A DNA stretch of 64,000 bases from Pedobacter sp. BS3 (GCF_008274585.1 NZ_VTRT01000002.1:186001-250000), one strand, 5' to 3'. Counted from the stretch's first letter, positions 51,210-59,857 are shown. The notes: a model not told the origin generated them from the letters alone. Numbers and translations: made by a program.

Positions 51210-52145
51210 ATGGGAGAATGGTCAAAATCCATAGGAGAAAAGGGCGAATATGTAGTCAAATTTATTTTTGAAAATATTCTGAATTTCAACTCTTTAATAG
51301 AAAACCCTTCAATCGATTGTATTAAGGGCTTTAAACATAAAGACAAATATGCAGAATCAAACAAATCGTCTCATGGAATAGACGGATTGATTAGCTATAA
51401 AAGTCCATTAGAAGATTATAGCCTTGACATCGGCATTATTTCATCTAAGTATGTAGGAGGTGAATATCCCAAATATCCGTCAACCCTGTTCAAATCCCAC
51501 ATAAAAGATTTAGCTCAGACTTTAGAGTGTTTTTACAACTCTAAATTAAAAAACAATATAAACCAGAATTTTACAGGTGTTAACAAAACAGAAATTTTTG
51601 GCATTTTAGTTTGGCTGTCAAATACAAGTGATTTAAATTTTGATTTAGTCTCAAAGGTTGATAACATTCAAATTGATACGGACTTAGTTTTTGATAAAAT
51701 AATACTACTGGACAATAGCAAAGTCAATTTCTTATATGAAAGTATCTTCAGAACAAAAGAAATATTTGGGGGCGATAATATTGATTTTGTCTACCACAAT
51801 AGTGGTCTAAACTTCACTTCCATTCAAGAGAACTCTTATGGAAAAATCTTTCCTTTAAACTATTTATACTCAGACATAATTGCACTAAGGACAGCCAAGA
51901 ATAACAGAATTACATTAAGTATATTCATAAATGATGATTTCGAGGAAGAACAATTTGTACAACTTTTAAATTTTGCAAAATCATTTGATCATCTAAATGC
52001 AGTCGATAAAATAATCTTGAGCTATAAGACGTATGATTATTTGACAAATGAAAACATAGTGAAAGAAAAGCTTGTGAAATTTCCAATGTATAAGCTCAAT
52101 GAAAATTTAGAAATAAAGAAGTTCCCTTCTGATTTTAGAAATTAA
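51210..52145 (+). CDS. GAPS4a-like PD-(D/E)XK nuclease (putative anti-phage)
   Basis: A 311-residue, A+T-rich-encoded protein beginning MGEWSKSIGEKGEYVVKFIFENIL. A restriction-endonuclease-like core is suggested by GEKGEYVV (Glu), HGIDGLISY (Asp) and SLDIGIISSKYVGGE (the x-x-K strand), followed by SHIKDLAQTLECFYNSKL. The rest lacks known motifs. With the next gene, which starts five bases later, it resembles GAPS4, a two-gene anti-phage system in which GAPS4a is the nuclease. That assignment rests on remembered family features, not on a search. The pair sits at the right end of the ICE, a usual place for cargo. Confidence 0.65.
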   Translation: MGEWSKSIGEKGEYVVKFIFENILNFNSLIENPSIDCIKGFKHKDKYAESNKSSHGIDGLISYKSPLEDYSLDIGIISSKYVGGEYPKYPSTLFKSHIKDLAQTLECFYNSKLKNNINQNFTGVNKTEIFGILVWLSNTSDLNFDLVSKVDNIQIDTDLVFDKIILLDNSKVNFLYESIFRTKEIFGGDNIDFVYHNSGLNFTSIQENSYGKIFPLNYLYSDIIALRTAKNNRITLSIFINDDFEEEQFVQLLNFAKSFDHLNAVDKIILSYKTYDYLTNENIVKEKLVKFPMYKLNENLEIKKFPSDFRN

Positions 52146-52149
52146 TGAT

Positions 52150-53256
52150 ATGAATAAAGATATTTTACCTCAAGGAGATTATATAAGACAGCTACTTGTA
52201 AAATCTAATGTCACAAACGCAAACATAAACTTTCTTCTTAGAGAAAAAGGTGTGTTTCTTGGTCATAACGAGAAGAATAACTCTGTTCCGTTGTTAATGA
52301 AAAGTGTTATAAGTCCGAGGGATTATTCTGTTTTATACGACACGCAAAAAACGAAAGAAGAAAGTATAAAGTATAGGACTTCTTCGATCAAATGTAATTC
52401 TGACTTTGATTTTACAGATATTTTTGACACTGCAATTGACTTGCATACTCTAATTGTTGAAAAACATACATACAAACCAAATTACAAAATCATTGGTAAT
52501 CCAACATTCTATTTCGAAGACGAAAACACTGCAATATTTGAATATCAGATAGAACGAGAGAATTTACTTAGTGATTGGACAAATAATAAAACCTATCACA
52601 ACGGAGCGATAACACTGAAGAAAGTTTCTGAACACGACATACAGATTTCAGTACAACAAAACTCAACATCAAAAGAGACATTTGAAGTCAATAATTTGAT
52701 TATGAATGTGGTGAAAGAAAAGCTATTTCAAAAATCAATAGTCAGTTCAAATGATGACATTATTACCGTTAAATTTAATCATTTCGACAATTCTTCAAGA
52801 ATTAAATTTTTCTATTCCTTTGCCAGTGATTTCAATATTTACCTTGAATTCAAATCTATAACTGACATTGATGTCTATTTAGATGAGAATATTGAAAGCC
52901 ATAACGATGTAAAGATATTTTTAGATGAAATAGATAATTTAAAACTGAATGGAAAAGGGCTACAGAACCACATATTATTAAATAAGGTAGAGTATTTTCC
53001 CAAATTAATATTTGGTGCAGTAAAATTTAGATATAAACTGAATTATAGTGGTATTGATGGCTCTGCAATAATTAACCTTGGGTTTCCCGATTATGTGAAA
53101 TCTAAAGACGAAAATTCAGATTTTCAAATTTCAATCGACTTAGTTCTAAATAAACAGGATAAAAATCAAAAAACAGAGAATGCTATAAGAAAAAAATTAC
53201 TTGAATTATTTGAAATTAAAAAAGTTGAAAGCTATGAAAAATTCAAAACAACATAG
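52150..53256 (+). CDS. GAPS4b-like partner protein (putative anti-phage)
   Basis: A 368-residue protein whose N-terminus, ILPQGDYIRQLLVKSNVTNANINFLLREKGVFLGHNEKNNSVPLLMKSVISPRDYSVLYDTQKTKEES, fits my memory of the GAPS4b N-terminal domain (a helical SAP/HeH-like module with LLREKGVF and LLxSxISPxxY). The remainder is rich in beta strands and has no motif I know. It begins five bases after the nuclease gene, so translation is likely coupled. Roles in sensing and in controlling the nuclease are inferred. Confidence 0.65.
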   Translation: MNKDILPQGDYIRQLLVKSNVTNANINFLLREKGVFLGHNEKNNSVPLLMKSVISPRDYSVLYDTQKTKEESIKYRTSSIKCNSDFDFTDIFDTAIDLHTLIVEKHTYKPNYKIIGNPTFYFEDENTAIFEYQIERENLLSDWTNNKTYHNGAITLKKVSEHDIQISVQQNSTSKETFEVNNLIMNVVKEKLFQKSIVSSNDDIITVKFNHFDNSSRIKFFYSFASDFNIYLEFKSITDIDVYLDENIESHNDVKIFLDEIDNLKLNGKGLQNHILLNKVEYFPKLIFGAVKFRYKLNYSGIDGSAIINLGFPDYVKSKDENSDFQISIDLVLNKQDKNQKTENAIRKKLLELFEIKKVESYEKFKTT

Positions 53257-53444
53257 AGATTCACGATGACTGCTTCAATCTCACCTTTTCAATTTTCGTT
53301 CTTTTATTGTAGATATAAACTCTTTAGGTTTATTAACCTTTTCCACTAATATATCAGATTGATACGGACTCTCTTTCAGTTGGTTTAATCGTCTTAAATC
53401 TTCCAAAAAAGAGTTCGAGTTCTGTACCAGTGGGTTTTCACTGA

Positions 53445-53481
53445 TTGGGACAAGTCAAAATTTAAACGACTTGTCCCATTT
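53445..53481 (+). other. attR core with native tRNA terminator hairpin
   Basis: TTGGGACAAGTC (53445-53456) repeats the attL core. GGGACAAGTC (53447-53456) and GACTTGTCCC (53468-53477) form a hairpin followed by ATTTTTTT. The right part should be the chromosomal terminator that followed tRNA-Lys before integration. Five further bases (TCACT) are shared just upstream of the core at both ends, with two mismatches between. Confidence 0.8.
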
Positions 53482-53485
53482 TTTT

Positions 53486-53632
53486 CTATAGATTCCTGTT
53501 TATCAGACAAATAAACTCAGCAGCTTCATTGATTATTGCGGTTCGATATGTTCTATCATTTTCTGATTCCGGTTTTCCGGGATCAGGCGTAAAAGTCAAG
53601 GAATAAAGATCTGTAGTCAGCCTTGGATTCAT
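53486..53632 (-). CDS. Small open frame next to attR (hypothetical)
   Basis: A 48-codon frame, MNPRLTTDLYSLTFTPDPGK, then PESENDRTYRTAIINEAAEFICLINRNL. Composition is protein-like and an ATG is present, but there is no recognised family or clear promoter. An in-frame stop lies just upstream. It may be real, or the 3' part of a decayed chromosomal gene. Confidence 0.3.
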   Translation of the reverse strand: MNPRLTTDLYSLTFTPDPGKPESENDRTYRTAIINEAAEFICLINRNL

Positions 53633-53746
53633 CAGAAGCTATCTGGATAAAAGAAAAATCGACGGAGTTGGAAGCAGGTCAATGCTTCCCGTTCTGGTGA
53701 GATTACATGAAAAACGGGTTATGATAAACAACATAACCCGTTAAGC
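53624..53746 (+). pseudogene. Possible relic of a tyrosine integrase arm-binding domain
   Basis: The + strand reads GFIRSYLDKRKIDGVGSRSM then LPVLVRLHEKRVMINNITR before TAA. SYLDKRKxDGxxxxPVxVRLxxxRV resembles the N-terminal arm-binding domain of Bacteroidetes tyrosine integrases. There is no complete gene here. The resemblance is short and could be chance. Confidence 0.25.
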
Positions 53747-53771
53747 CCTGCCGGAAGATTAACTAACGCCC

Positions 53772-53832
53772 CCGATTCGTGTCTCCACGAATCGGAATAA
53801 GAAGGAAGAAGCTTCGTGAAGACACGAAGCTT
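53772..53832. repeat. Twin perfect 10-bp hairpins
   Basis: CCGATTCGTG-TCTC-CACGAATCGG (53772-53795) and AAGCTTCGTG-AAGA-CACGAAGCTT (53809-53832) are two perfect stems of equal length with tetraloops, sharing TTCGTG/CACGAA. They lie just after the stop of the degenerate surface-protein gene and could act as a terminator or a REP-like pair. Confidence 0.65.
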
Positions 53833-53845
53833 GGCTAAAGCCTTC

Positions 53846-55219
53846 CTATTTTTCTTTTTTCACATATATGACATTGCTGTCGCTTGTTGTTTTTCCGTCT
53901 TTGTCTATTTGGGTTACCTTGACATAAACATCGCCACTCATAATCTCTTCCAGTGTTAAGTCGTTTTTGTTACAGCCCGCAAAAAACACTCCTGTTAGCA
54001 ATGCTATGCAGAAGAATAAATGCTTACGATGGTTGAACAACAGGCCGCTAGCTAACATTAAGGCAATGACGACGGGTATGCCCGCTTTCTTTAAGTCACT
54101 CATCATAACAGTGTGCTCATACTCCAGCACTTCGCTTGAATTTCCGTTAGCGGCCTTGGTTTTTACAGTACCTACATCTGTCCAGTTTTTACCATCGTTA
54201 GACGCATAAATGATAAACTTATCGTTATTATGCTCGCTAACGGTTTTCCATTTAACCAACATCTCTCCGTTGCTTATGCTGGCTGTCAGGTCGGTAAAGG
54301 TTACCGGGAGTGGCAGGGAGCCAGCGCAGGTTCCATCATAAGTAACGCCATTAATCGTCCAGCCTTTATCCACGGTTAATTTATCATACGCGGCCTGGTC
54401 GCCGAAAGTCAAACCGGCTGGTAGATTGCCAAGCACCAACGTATTTGGTGTTTCCGGATTATTTGCCCAACCTCTTAATGTTAAACTAAAGTTTAAGCAA
54501 GTTAAAGCAACTGCTCCATCGAACATACCGTTGACATTGGTAATGTTTTTTAAATTCCACCCAGCTAATGACTGGTTAAATTTCTTTGCCCCTAAAAACA
54601 TACCGTTTACAGCTGTAACACTTGTTAAATCCCAATTTGTGAAACTAGCTGTACCTACTAAATTATCGCAATATTTAAATAACTGTGCCGTTGTGCCTGA
54701 TAATTTTGGAGAATCAGCAGCAGTAATGTCCATATTTTGGCATCCGCTAAATGCCTGTTGATTCTTAAAGGTGTAAATATCTCCCCACTGTGTTATATCC
54801 ATAATTTTAAGACGATCACCGGCCGATTAGTAAGTGTAAGGCTTGGCAGGTGTTGAATTACCAAAACTGAACACAAAATCATTTGATACCGCTGTTATGG
54901 TTAATTCATATTCCCCCGCTTCGGCTGTGGTAATAGTGTAGCCATCCGTACTGCCCGCCGCATTCGTAATTGTTACCCTTGTACTCTCATCGGCACCTAC
55001 TTTTATATAAGAACCCGAAAATGTTCCTCCGGTTACCGGTACCCTAAACTTCATAGTGTTATCACCGGAAGGCGCTGTATTATTGCTTGCTAGGTTAGTC
55101 GAAGCATTATTAGTCTTCCACACAGTAATAAAAGGGGTAGCTGCATAACTGAATCCCATGCCACCGGCTAATAATAACATTACCAGCAGCCATCTTTTTG
55201 TAATTTTTAATTTTTCCAT
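53846..55219 (-). pseudogene. BspA-like (DUF285) surface protein gene split by one in-frame TAA
   Basis: The 5' part (55219-54827) encodes a signal peptide MEKLKITKRWLLVMLLLAGGMGFSYA and TPFITVWKTNNASTN, ending FGNSTPAKPYTY before TAA. The same frame then continues SAGDRLKIMDITQWGDIYTF and DUF285 repeats (FSGCQNMDITAADSPKLS, TNWDLTSVTAVNGMFLGAKKFNQSLAGWNLKNITNVNGMFDGA), a PLPVTFTDLTA linker, a membrane segment and a second hydrophobic region. Without the TAA the whole is one 457-residue protein of the BspA-like leucine-rich-repeat type. Either a nonsense mutation, a sequencing error or a downstream restart at 54802 is possible. Confidence 0.7.
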
Positions 55220-55287
55220 GACCGTTAAAATTTAGTTCAACTTTAGTTAATTGTTTAAATTCTTAATATTTGTAATCCACGATATAA

Positions 55288-55812
55288 TCAGGGCAATACA
55301 TTCACCGTCCCTGTTGCTGTTACAGTACCCGAGCAGGGAGTTTGAAACTTTACCTGCATGGTACGTTTATCGTTCAGCATACTGCCCGGGTAACTGTTAT
55401 AGGGCAGAAAGGCTTCTTTCCCATCCGGATAATGCATATTGTTTAAACCAACAGCGGTTACCGCGTTTATCTGAGCGCCAAAGGGCACTTCATTTTCTGT
55501 TTGAAAAGTAATTGTTGAAACTTCTTGTCCTTTAGGGATTTCTTTTTTTACCGTTAAAGGGTTGTATGTTTTATATTTTACCTTCTCCCAGGTATTATCC
55601 CTGAAGTAGACATCTTCAAACTTTGTCAGGTCAACAGAGCCGTGTGTATTGTCAACAGATTCGGCTCTTAGCGTAAAAGTTTTTAAGGAAATAAAGGTAT
55701 TCCCCATCACCAATATCCCCCCAACAGGAGCATTAACTGTATATGGCGCTATTCGTATCCACGAAAACTTAGAGACATCCGCATGCTTCCAGGCATTGGT
55801 AAAGTGATTACC
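55288..55812 (-). pseudogene. 5'-truncated gene of unknown function
   Basis: The frame is open from TAA/TGA stops at 55813-55818 to 55288. Protein-like sequence, FTNAWKHADVSKFSWIRIAPYTVN, runs well upstream of any ATG (the first plausible start is TTG near 55713), and continues FISLKTFTLRAESVDNTHGSVDLTKFEDVYFRDNTW and NKDRTMQVKFQTPCSGTVTATG-like C-terminus. It looks like the remnant 3' part of a larger secreted protein gene, immediately upstream of the split surface-protein gene. No family is recognised. Confidence 0.5.
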
Positions 55813-55991
55813 TTATCAGAACATAAAAGACGATCCTTCTTCCGGAAAAATGCAATTGAGTAATATGGCAGGAAGTACGTTCACTCCTCCTGTGAGAGTT
55901 GATAAGAGCAGCCTTTCGCAGTATTTTTCCGGATAAGACAAACACATCAAAATTTAAGCCACACAGCTTTTCTCAATAACAAAGGCATCAG

Positions 55992-56061
55992 ATACAATTG
56001 TATACATGTTACAACATCCCCCGGGATTTTGTAACTTTGTATATATTGGTGTCTATACACC
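55992..56061 (+). promoter_or_regulatory. Promoter and palindromes of the fur gene
   Basis: The -7 element TAACTTTG (56032-56039) is surrounded by ATACAATTGTAT (55992-56003, perfect palindrome), ATGTT-AC-AACAT (56006-56017) and GGTGT-CTAT-ACACC (56048-56061). Fur proteins often repress their own gene. ATGTTACAA recurs upstream of the acpA-like operon on the reverse strand at 59836-59828. Confidence 0.6.
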
Positions 56062-56120
56062 GTTAAGCAACTCCAACTTTATGGTCTTAACAGCAGGGTT
56101 AAGATCTAATTTACATCGTT

Positions 56121-56570
56121 ATGGATAAAGAGGTTCTCGAAATATTGAATAAGCATCAGCTGAAAAAAACCAGTCCCCGGTTAAGTGTACTTTCAATTCT
56201 AAGGTCTCGCGAAACGGCAATTTCACAACCCGAGCTGGAAACTATTTTAGGCAAAGATGTAGACCGGGTTACGTTATACCGGACGCTTAGTACCTTTGAG
56301 GGAAAAGGTATTATCCATAAGGTTCTGGATATGCATGGCACTGCTAATTATGCGCTGTGTGATGCTTCCTGCACTGAGCATAAGCATAACGACGAGCATG
56401 TTCATTTTAATTGTACATCCTGTTTAAATGTGTATTGCCTGGAAGCTCTACAAATTCCTCACCTGGTTATGCCGCCTGATTTTATTCCGCATACCATTAA
56501 TTTTATTGTGTATGGAATTTGTGAGAAGTGCACTAAAAAGGCAGCCGAAGAGCATCAAAAGCTCCATTAA
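56121..56570 (+). CDS. Fur-family transcriptional regulator
   Basis: A 149-residue Fur/PerR/Zur-type regulator: winged-helix region LKKTSPRLSVLSILRSRETAISQPELETILGKDVDRVTLYRTLSTFEGKGIIHKV, the His-rich metal site EHKHNDEHVHFNCTSCLNVYCLEA and a second CEKC, giving the two CxxC pairs of a structural zinc site. Which metal or oxidant it senses cannot be told. It is convergent with the peroxidase/phosphoesterase operon, and a 9-base element in its promoter is shared with that operon's upstream region. Confidence 0.9.
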   Translation: MDKEVLEILNKHQLKKTSPRLSVLSILRSRETAISQPELETILGKDVDRVTLYRTLSTFEGKGIIHKVLDMHGTANYALCDASCTEHKHNDEHVHFNCTSCLNVYCLEALQIPHLVMPPDFIPHTINFIVYGICEKCTKKAAEEHQKLH

Positions 56571-56591
56571 TACGAACTGTTACAGTCGCTT

Positions 56592-58400
56592 TCAGTAAAC
56601 CTCTTTATTGATTTTACTGTCCAGGCTTTTAATAAATGCCACCAACTCACGCTTTTCTTTCCGGGTTAACCGGAGCGGTTCACTATCCAGCGTCTGGTTG
56701 GATATCTTCAAGCCGGCGCCAACTCCTCCCCCTTTATCGTAGAAGTCAACCACTTCTTCCAGCGTTTTAAATACGCCGTTATGCATATAAGGAGCGGTTC
56801 GTGCCGCATTGCGTACTGTGGTAGTCTTAAAAGCATGCTCATTGCTCTCAACAGGAATTACCACATAGCTGCCCATATCCGAATCAATGGCTTTGGCATC
56901 GCTGGTTAAGGGTACCCCTATTACTTCGGTTTCTATGCGCATATATTTCGGTGGAAGTGCTCCGTTAAATAATGGCATATAATGACAGGTAGCGCACTTT
57001 GCCTTACCCATAAACAAATTAAAGCCATTGACTTCTTCCTTGTTCAGGGCGGCTTTATTTCCCCGCATGTATTCATCGAAACGACTGTTCAAAAAGGTAA
57101 GGCTACGAACATAGGAGCTGACCGCATTCATGATTTCCATGGTATCTATGGCTTCCCGTTCTTTCTGCGGAAAGGCTTCCGCGAATAAAGCCCGGTAGGT
57201 TTTATCATTCCAGAGCCGCTTTGCCGACACCAGCATACTGCCATGCATTTCATCCTTGTTCGCTATCACATCAGCTACCTGGTCTTCCAGGGCAATGGCC
57301 CGTAAATCATAAAACTGGGCCGGTTGCAATGCCGCGTTAATTAAGGTTGGCGTATTTCTGCTAATTGTCCCTTTACCTGTAATATCCGCATTTTTTACCA
57401 ACCCGTCGGTAAATGCTTTTTCCGGCTGGTGGCAGGATGAGCAGCTCCGGGTTTGTGATCCGGATAAAATAGGATCATAAAACAGTTTTTTACCTAAAGC
57501 GATTTTCTTAGCCGTAGCGACATGGTCGGGTTCAGGCAAATATGCGTTTGCATTAAAGGCGTTTTCATCAAAAAGCGTTTCCGCATCCTGGTTCAGCAGG
57601 CGGTTATATTTTACCAGCGGCATATCACTGTGTCGCTGTATTTGGGCTAGACTTACGGAAAGCGGGTTGGCATAGGTGGTAATGAACAGCGCCCGGTCAA
57701 ACTTATTAAAATTGGTATGCCTTTGTAAGTACTGCACGGTCTGCTGCAATCGCATTGAAAATCCATAGTCGTCAGGCGCAGTCGTATAATGAGCCATTAC
57801 AGCCTGCAGGCTTTGCAGGCTAACCGCTGATTCTTCCATACTTTTTTCTGAAAGCGGATCGTCAAAGCCGGTAATACCCAGTGTTATTACCCTGAACACC
57901 TGTAACTTTGCAGCATCCATTATCTGCCAGTTATACAGATCTATTGTTTGGAAGTATTCCTTGTACCTGGCGGTATTCTCTGCCAGGCGCTTAAACCGTT
58001 CTTCCAGCTCTTTTTTAGGGATTGAATCTGTTGCAGGGAATAAAAGCGCTTCTATCACCTGCAATCCGTCCGGTTCAAAAACGCTCCCGCTCACTTCCAC
58101 TTCGGGCACAGGCGGGCCATTCACAAAGCGGGTAATGGTAGGCGTATAATATTCTGCAGCCCACTCAAATGCTTTATATGCCAGCCTAATCTGTAGAAAC
58201 TGCTGCTGTAGCTGCCGGATATTCAGCGGCTGTTTTTCAAGAATTTTTCGGGTTTGCTCAATAAGCCTGCTAAAGTTGCCGACCTGGACAACTAACGTCT
58301 GCTGAATGGCCTTTTCGGGTACTTCTTTATCAGGCCGTCCGGAGGATATCGCAACAGCCGCAACTAATGTCAGCAATAGTGATATAATCCGGATTTTCAA
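56592..58400 (-). CDS. Imelysin-like / di-heme cytochrome c peroxidase fusion
   Basis: A 602-residue exported protein (signal MKIRIISLLLTLVAAVAISSG). Residues about 30-270 are helical with ITRFVNGPPVPEVE and FEPDGLQVIEALLFP, resembling imelysin domains, in which GxHxxE is typical; here it reads GLQVIE, with His replaced by Gln. Residues about 290-600 are a MauG/CCP peroxidase domain with two c-type heme sites, SCSSCHQPEKAF and KCATCHYMPLF, and TTTVRNAARTAPYMHNGVFKTLEEVVDFYDKGG. It acts in the periplasm, possibly in metal uptake or peroxide removal. It lies two bases after the phosphoesterase gene. Confidence 0.82.
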   Translation of the reverse strand: MKIRIISLLLTLVAAVAISSGRPDKEVPEKAIQQTLVVQVGNFSRLIEQTRKILEKQPLNIRQLQQQFLQIRLAYKAFEWAAEYYTPTITRFVNGPPVPEVEVSGSVFEPDGLQVIEALLFPATDSIPKKELEERFKRLAENTARYKEYFQTIDLYNWQIMDAAKLQVFRVITLGITGFDDPLSEKSMEESAVSLQSLQAVMAHYTTAPDDYGFSMRLQQTVQYLQRHTNFNKFDRALFITTYANPLSVSLAQIQRHSDMPLVKYNRLLNQDAETLFDENAFNANAYLPEPDHVATAKKIALGKKLFYDPILSGSQTRSCSSCHQPEKAFTDGLVKNADITGKGTISRNTPTLINAALQPAQFYDLRAIALEDQVADVIANKDEMHGSMLVSAKRLWNDKTYRALFAEAFPQKEREAIDTMEIMNAVSSYVRSLTFLNSRFDEYMRGNKAALNKEEVNGFNLFMGKAKCATCHYMPLFNGALPPKYMRIETEVIGVPLTSDAKAIDSDMGSYVVIPVESNEHAFKTTTVRNAARTAPYMHNGVFKTLEEVVDFYDKGGGVGAGLKISNQTLDSEPLRLTRKEKRELVAFIKSLDSKINKEVY

Positions 58401-58402
58401 CG

Positions 58403-59782
58403 TTAAAAGCTAAATGCATTGCTTAACGGGTTGGCATTTTTATCCCTGTCGTTAAGCGGCTTTAAATTCCACCTCTTCTCGATAAATGACAGGATGCTTA
58501 CCGTTTCATACTGGGTATGATCTACATAACCTTTTTTGGCAAATGGCGAAATAATAATAGCGGGAATACGTGTTCCCGGCCCCCATTTATCAATTACCGG
58601 CGGAGCCACGTGATCCCAGAAACCACCGTTCTCATCATAGGTGAGAATAATTACCGCATCTTTTCCATTCGGCCCATTCAATACGGCATTAATTAATTTT
58701 ACGGCATGGTTTTCCCCGGTATGAATATCCGAATGCCCGGGATGTTCATTCTCTAGGCCAATGGGCTTTACAAACGCAACAGCAGGCAACGTACCCTTAC
58801 GGGCAGCCTCAAAGAACTCGGTTTCATCTTTCAGGTGATCTTTCTTTGCCTGCGTTCCATCGGCATAATTGGCAAAGTAAATAAAGGGTTGATGATGGTA
58901 TGAAAAGGTTGGGTCTGGCTTGCCCGCAATAGCATCATTCCACCCACCGGAATACCATGCCCATGAAACATTTTTTTCTGAAAGGCGGTCGCCAATGGTT
59001 GGAGCCGTTTGATTTGGTATCAGTCTTTCGGGATTAGCACCTTTAGGATGGGGCATATTAACGGAATATCCGGTATTAACCACATAACCATCCGGAGTCA
59101 CCGTACCATCCTTAACCAGGTTGCCAGCCGAATCTAACTGAACTTTCATGCTTTGAGGGGCATTAGGAAAAACCGGGGTTGCAGCCGCGATAAGCCATTG
59201 ATGATTTAAAAATGAACAACCGAATGCGCTATGAAAAAAGCGATCGCAAAGCGTATACTGCTTGGCAAACGGATACAGGGGCAGCAAACTTGTTTTGTAA
59301 TAGCCCATAGTTAATCCCTTGGTACGATTATACTGGGCAAAACGGTTCATTTTACCGCCGTTAATTTGCAACTGCTCCTGGTAATAGCGATGCGTTACAT
59401 CCGGAGTTAGCTGGTCGGCAGGAACGTACTGATCTATATTGAAATAATTATTGGGCAGATTGACAGGAAAAGCGGTACTCCGTGGAATAGGCGGCAGATA
59501 AGTATATGGATTGCCATCCTTATCAATCTGCGTAACGCTTTCGGCGCTTGCGTTGGCGTGACCATCCGCTCCTTCAAATTCCCCGTACAGGCAATCAAAG
59601 CTGTGGTTTTCCATGTAAATCACCACTACATGTCCTACCTTATTAATTCCTTCGGGCTTGGTTCCGGCATCTTCCTTACGGATATCAAACGCCATTATGG
59701 TTAATGACACTAAGATAATTAAACTTAGTCCGGTAATAAATTTTAGTTTAAGAGGCAAAAGAACGGATTTCATACAATTCAA
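58403..59782 (-). CDS. AcpA/phospholipase C-type phosphoesterase (alkaline phosphatase superfamily)
   Basis: A 459-residue exported protein: N-terminal membrane/signal segment KLKFITGLSLIILVSLTIMAFD, then VGHVVVIYMENHSFDCLYGEF, the metal-binding ENxSFD motif of PF04185. Later come HPGHSDIHTGENHAVKLINAVLNG and VIILTYDENGGFWDHVAPP, with the second metal cluster. Family members include acid phosphatase A and phospholipases C. The start may be the fourth codon (59773). It is the first gene of a two-gene operon with the peroxidase, and its upstream region contains the fur-promoter motif. Confidence 0.87.
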   Translation of the reverse strand: MNCMKSVLLPLKLKFITGLSLIILVSLTIMAFDIRKEDAGTKPEGINKVGHVVVIYMENHSFDCLYGEFEGADGHANASAESVTQIDKDGNPYTYLPPIPRSTAFPVNLPNNYFNIDQYVPADQLTPDVTHRYYQEQLQINGGKMNRFAQYNRTKGLTMGYYKTSLLPLYPFAKQYTLCDRFFHSAFGCSFLNHQWLIAAATPVFPNAPQSMKVQLDSAGNLVKDGTVTPDGYVVNTGYSVNMPHPKGANPERLIPNQTAPTIGDRLSEKNVSWAWYSGGWNDAIAGKPDPTFSYHHQPFIYFANYADGTQAKKDHLKDETEFFEAARKGTLPAVAFVKPIGLENEHPGHSDIHTGENHAVKLINAVLNGPNGKDAVIILTYDENGGFWDHVAPPVIDKWGPGTRIPAIIISPFAKKGYVDHTQYETVSILSFIEKRWNLKPLNDRDKNANPLSNAFSF

Positions 59783-59827
59783 TATTACAATAAGACTTCA
59801 ATATTAGTAATTAAAAGGAATAAATAA

Positions 59828-59836
59828 TTGTAACAT
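59828..59836 (-). promoter_or_regulatory. ATGTTACAA element shared with the fur promoter
   Basis: On the reverse strand ATGTTACAA lies about 46 bases upstream of the phosphoesterase start. The same nine bases occur in the fur promoter palindrome at 56006-56014. A shared Fur-type binding site is possible; nine bases alone is weak evidence. Confidence 0.4.
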
Positions 59837-59857
59837 TATAATAGATGGCGCTTGAAC

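Larger units (their letters stand above)
19131..53456. mobile_element. Integrative and conjugative element (CTnDOT-like tra/mob family) in tRNA-Lys
   Basis: The element is bounded by a 12-bp direct repeat TTGGGACAAGTC at 19131-19142 (beside tRNA-Lys) and 53445-53456. Between them lie a serine recombinase, ardA, a complete Bacteroidetes-type transfer operon, a relaxase pair, a coupling protein, topoisomerase III, RteC regulators, an excisionase-like gene and cargo. Chromosomal housekeeping genes flank both sides. The tra gene order follows CTnDOT, but a gene for the TraP primase is not seen between traO and traQ. No required gene appears broken, so it may be mobile. The boundary is inferred from the repeat and should be treated as approximate to a few bases. 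Confidence 0.88.

Noticed and set aside
53257-53444. Search for a further gene between the GAPS4-like pair and attR
   Set aside because: All frames are short. The reverse strand here only supplies the predicted alternative recombinase C-terminus in the circular form.
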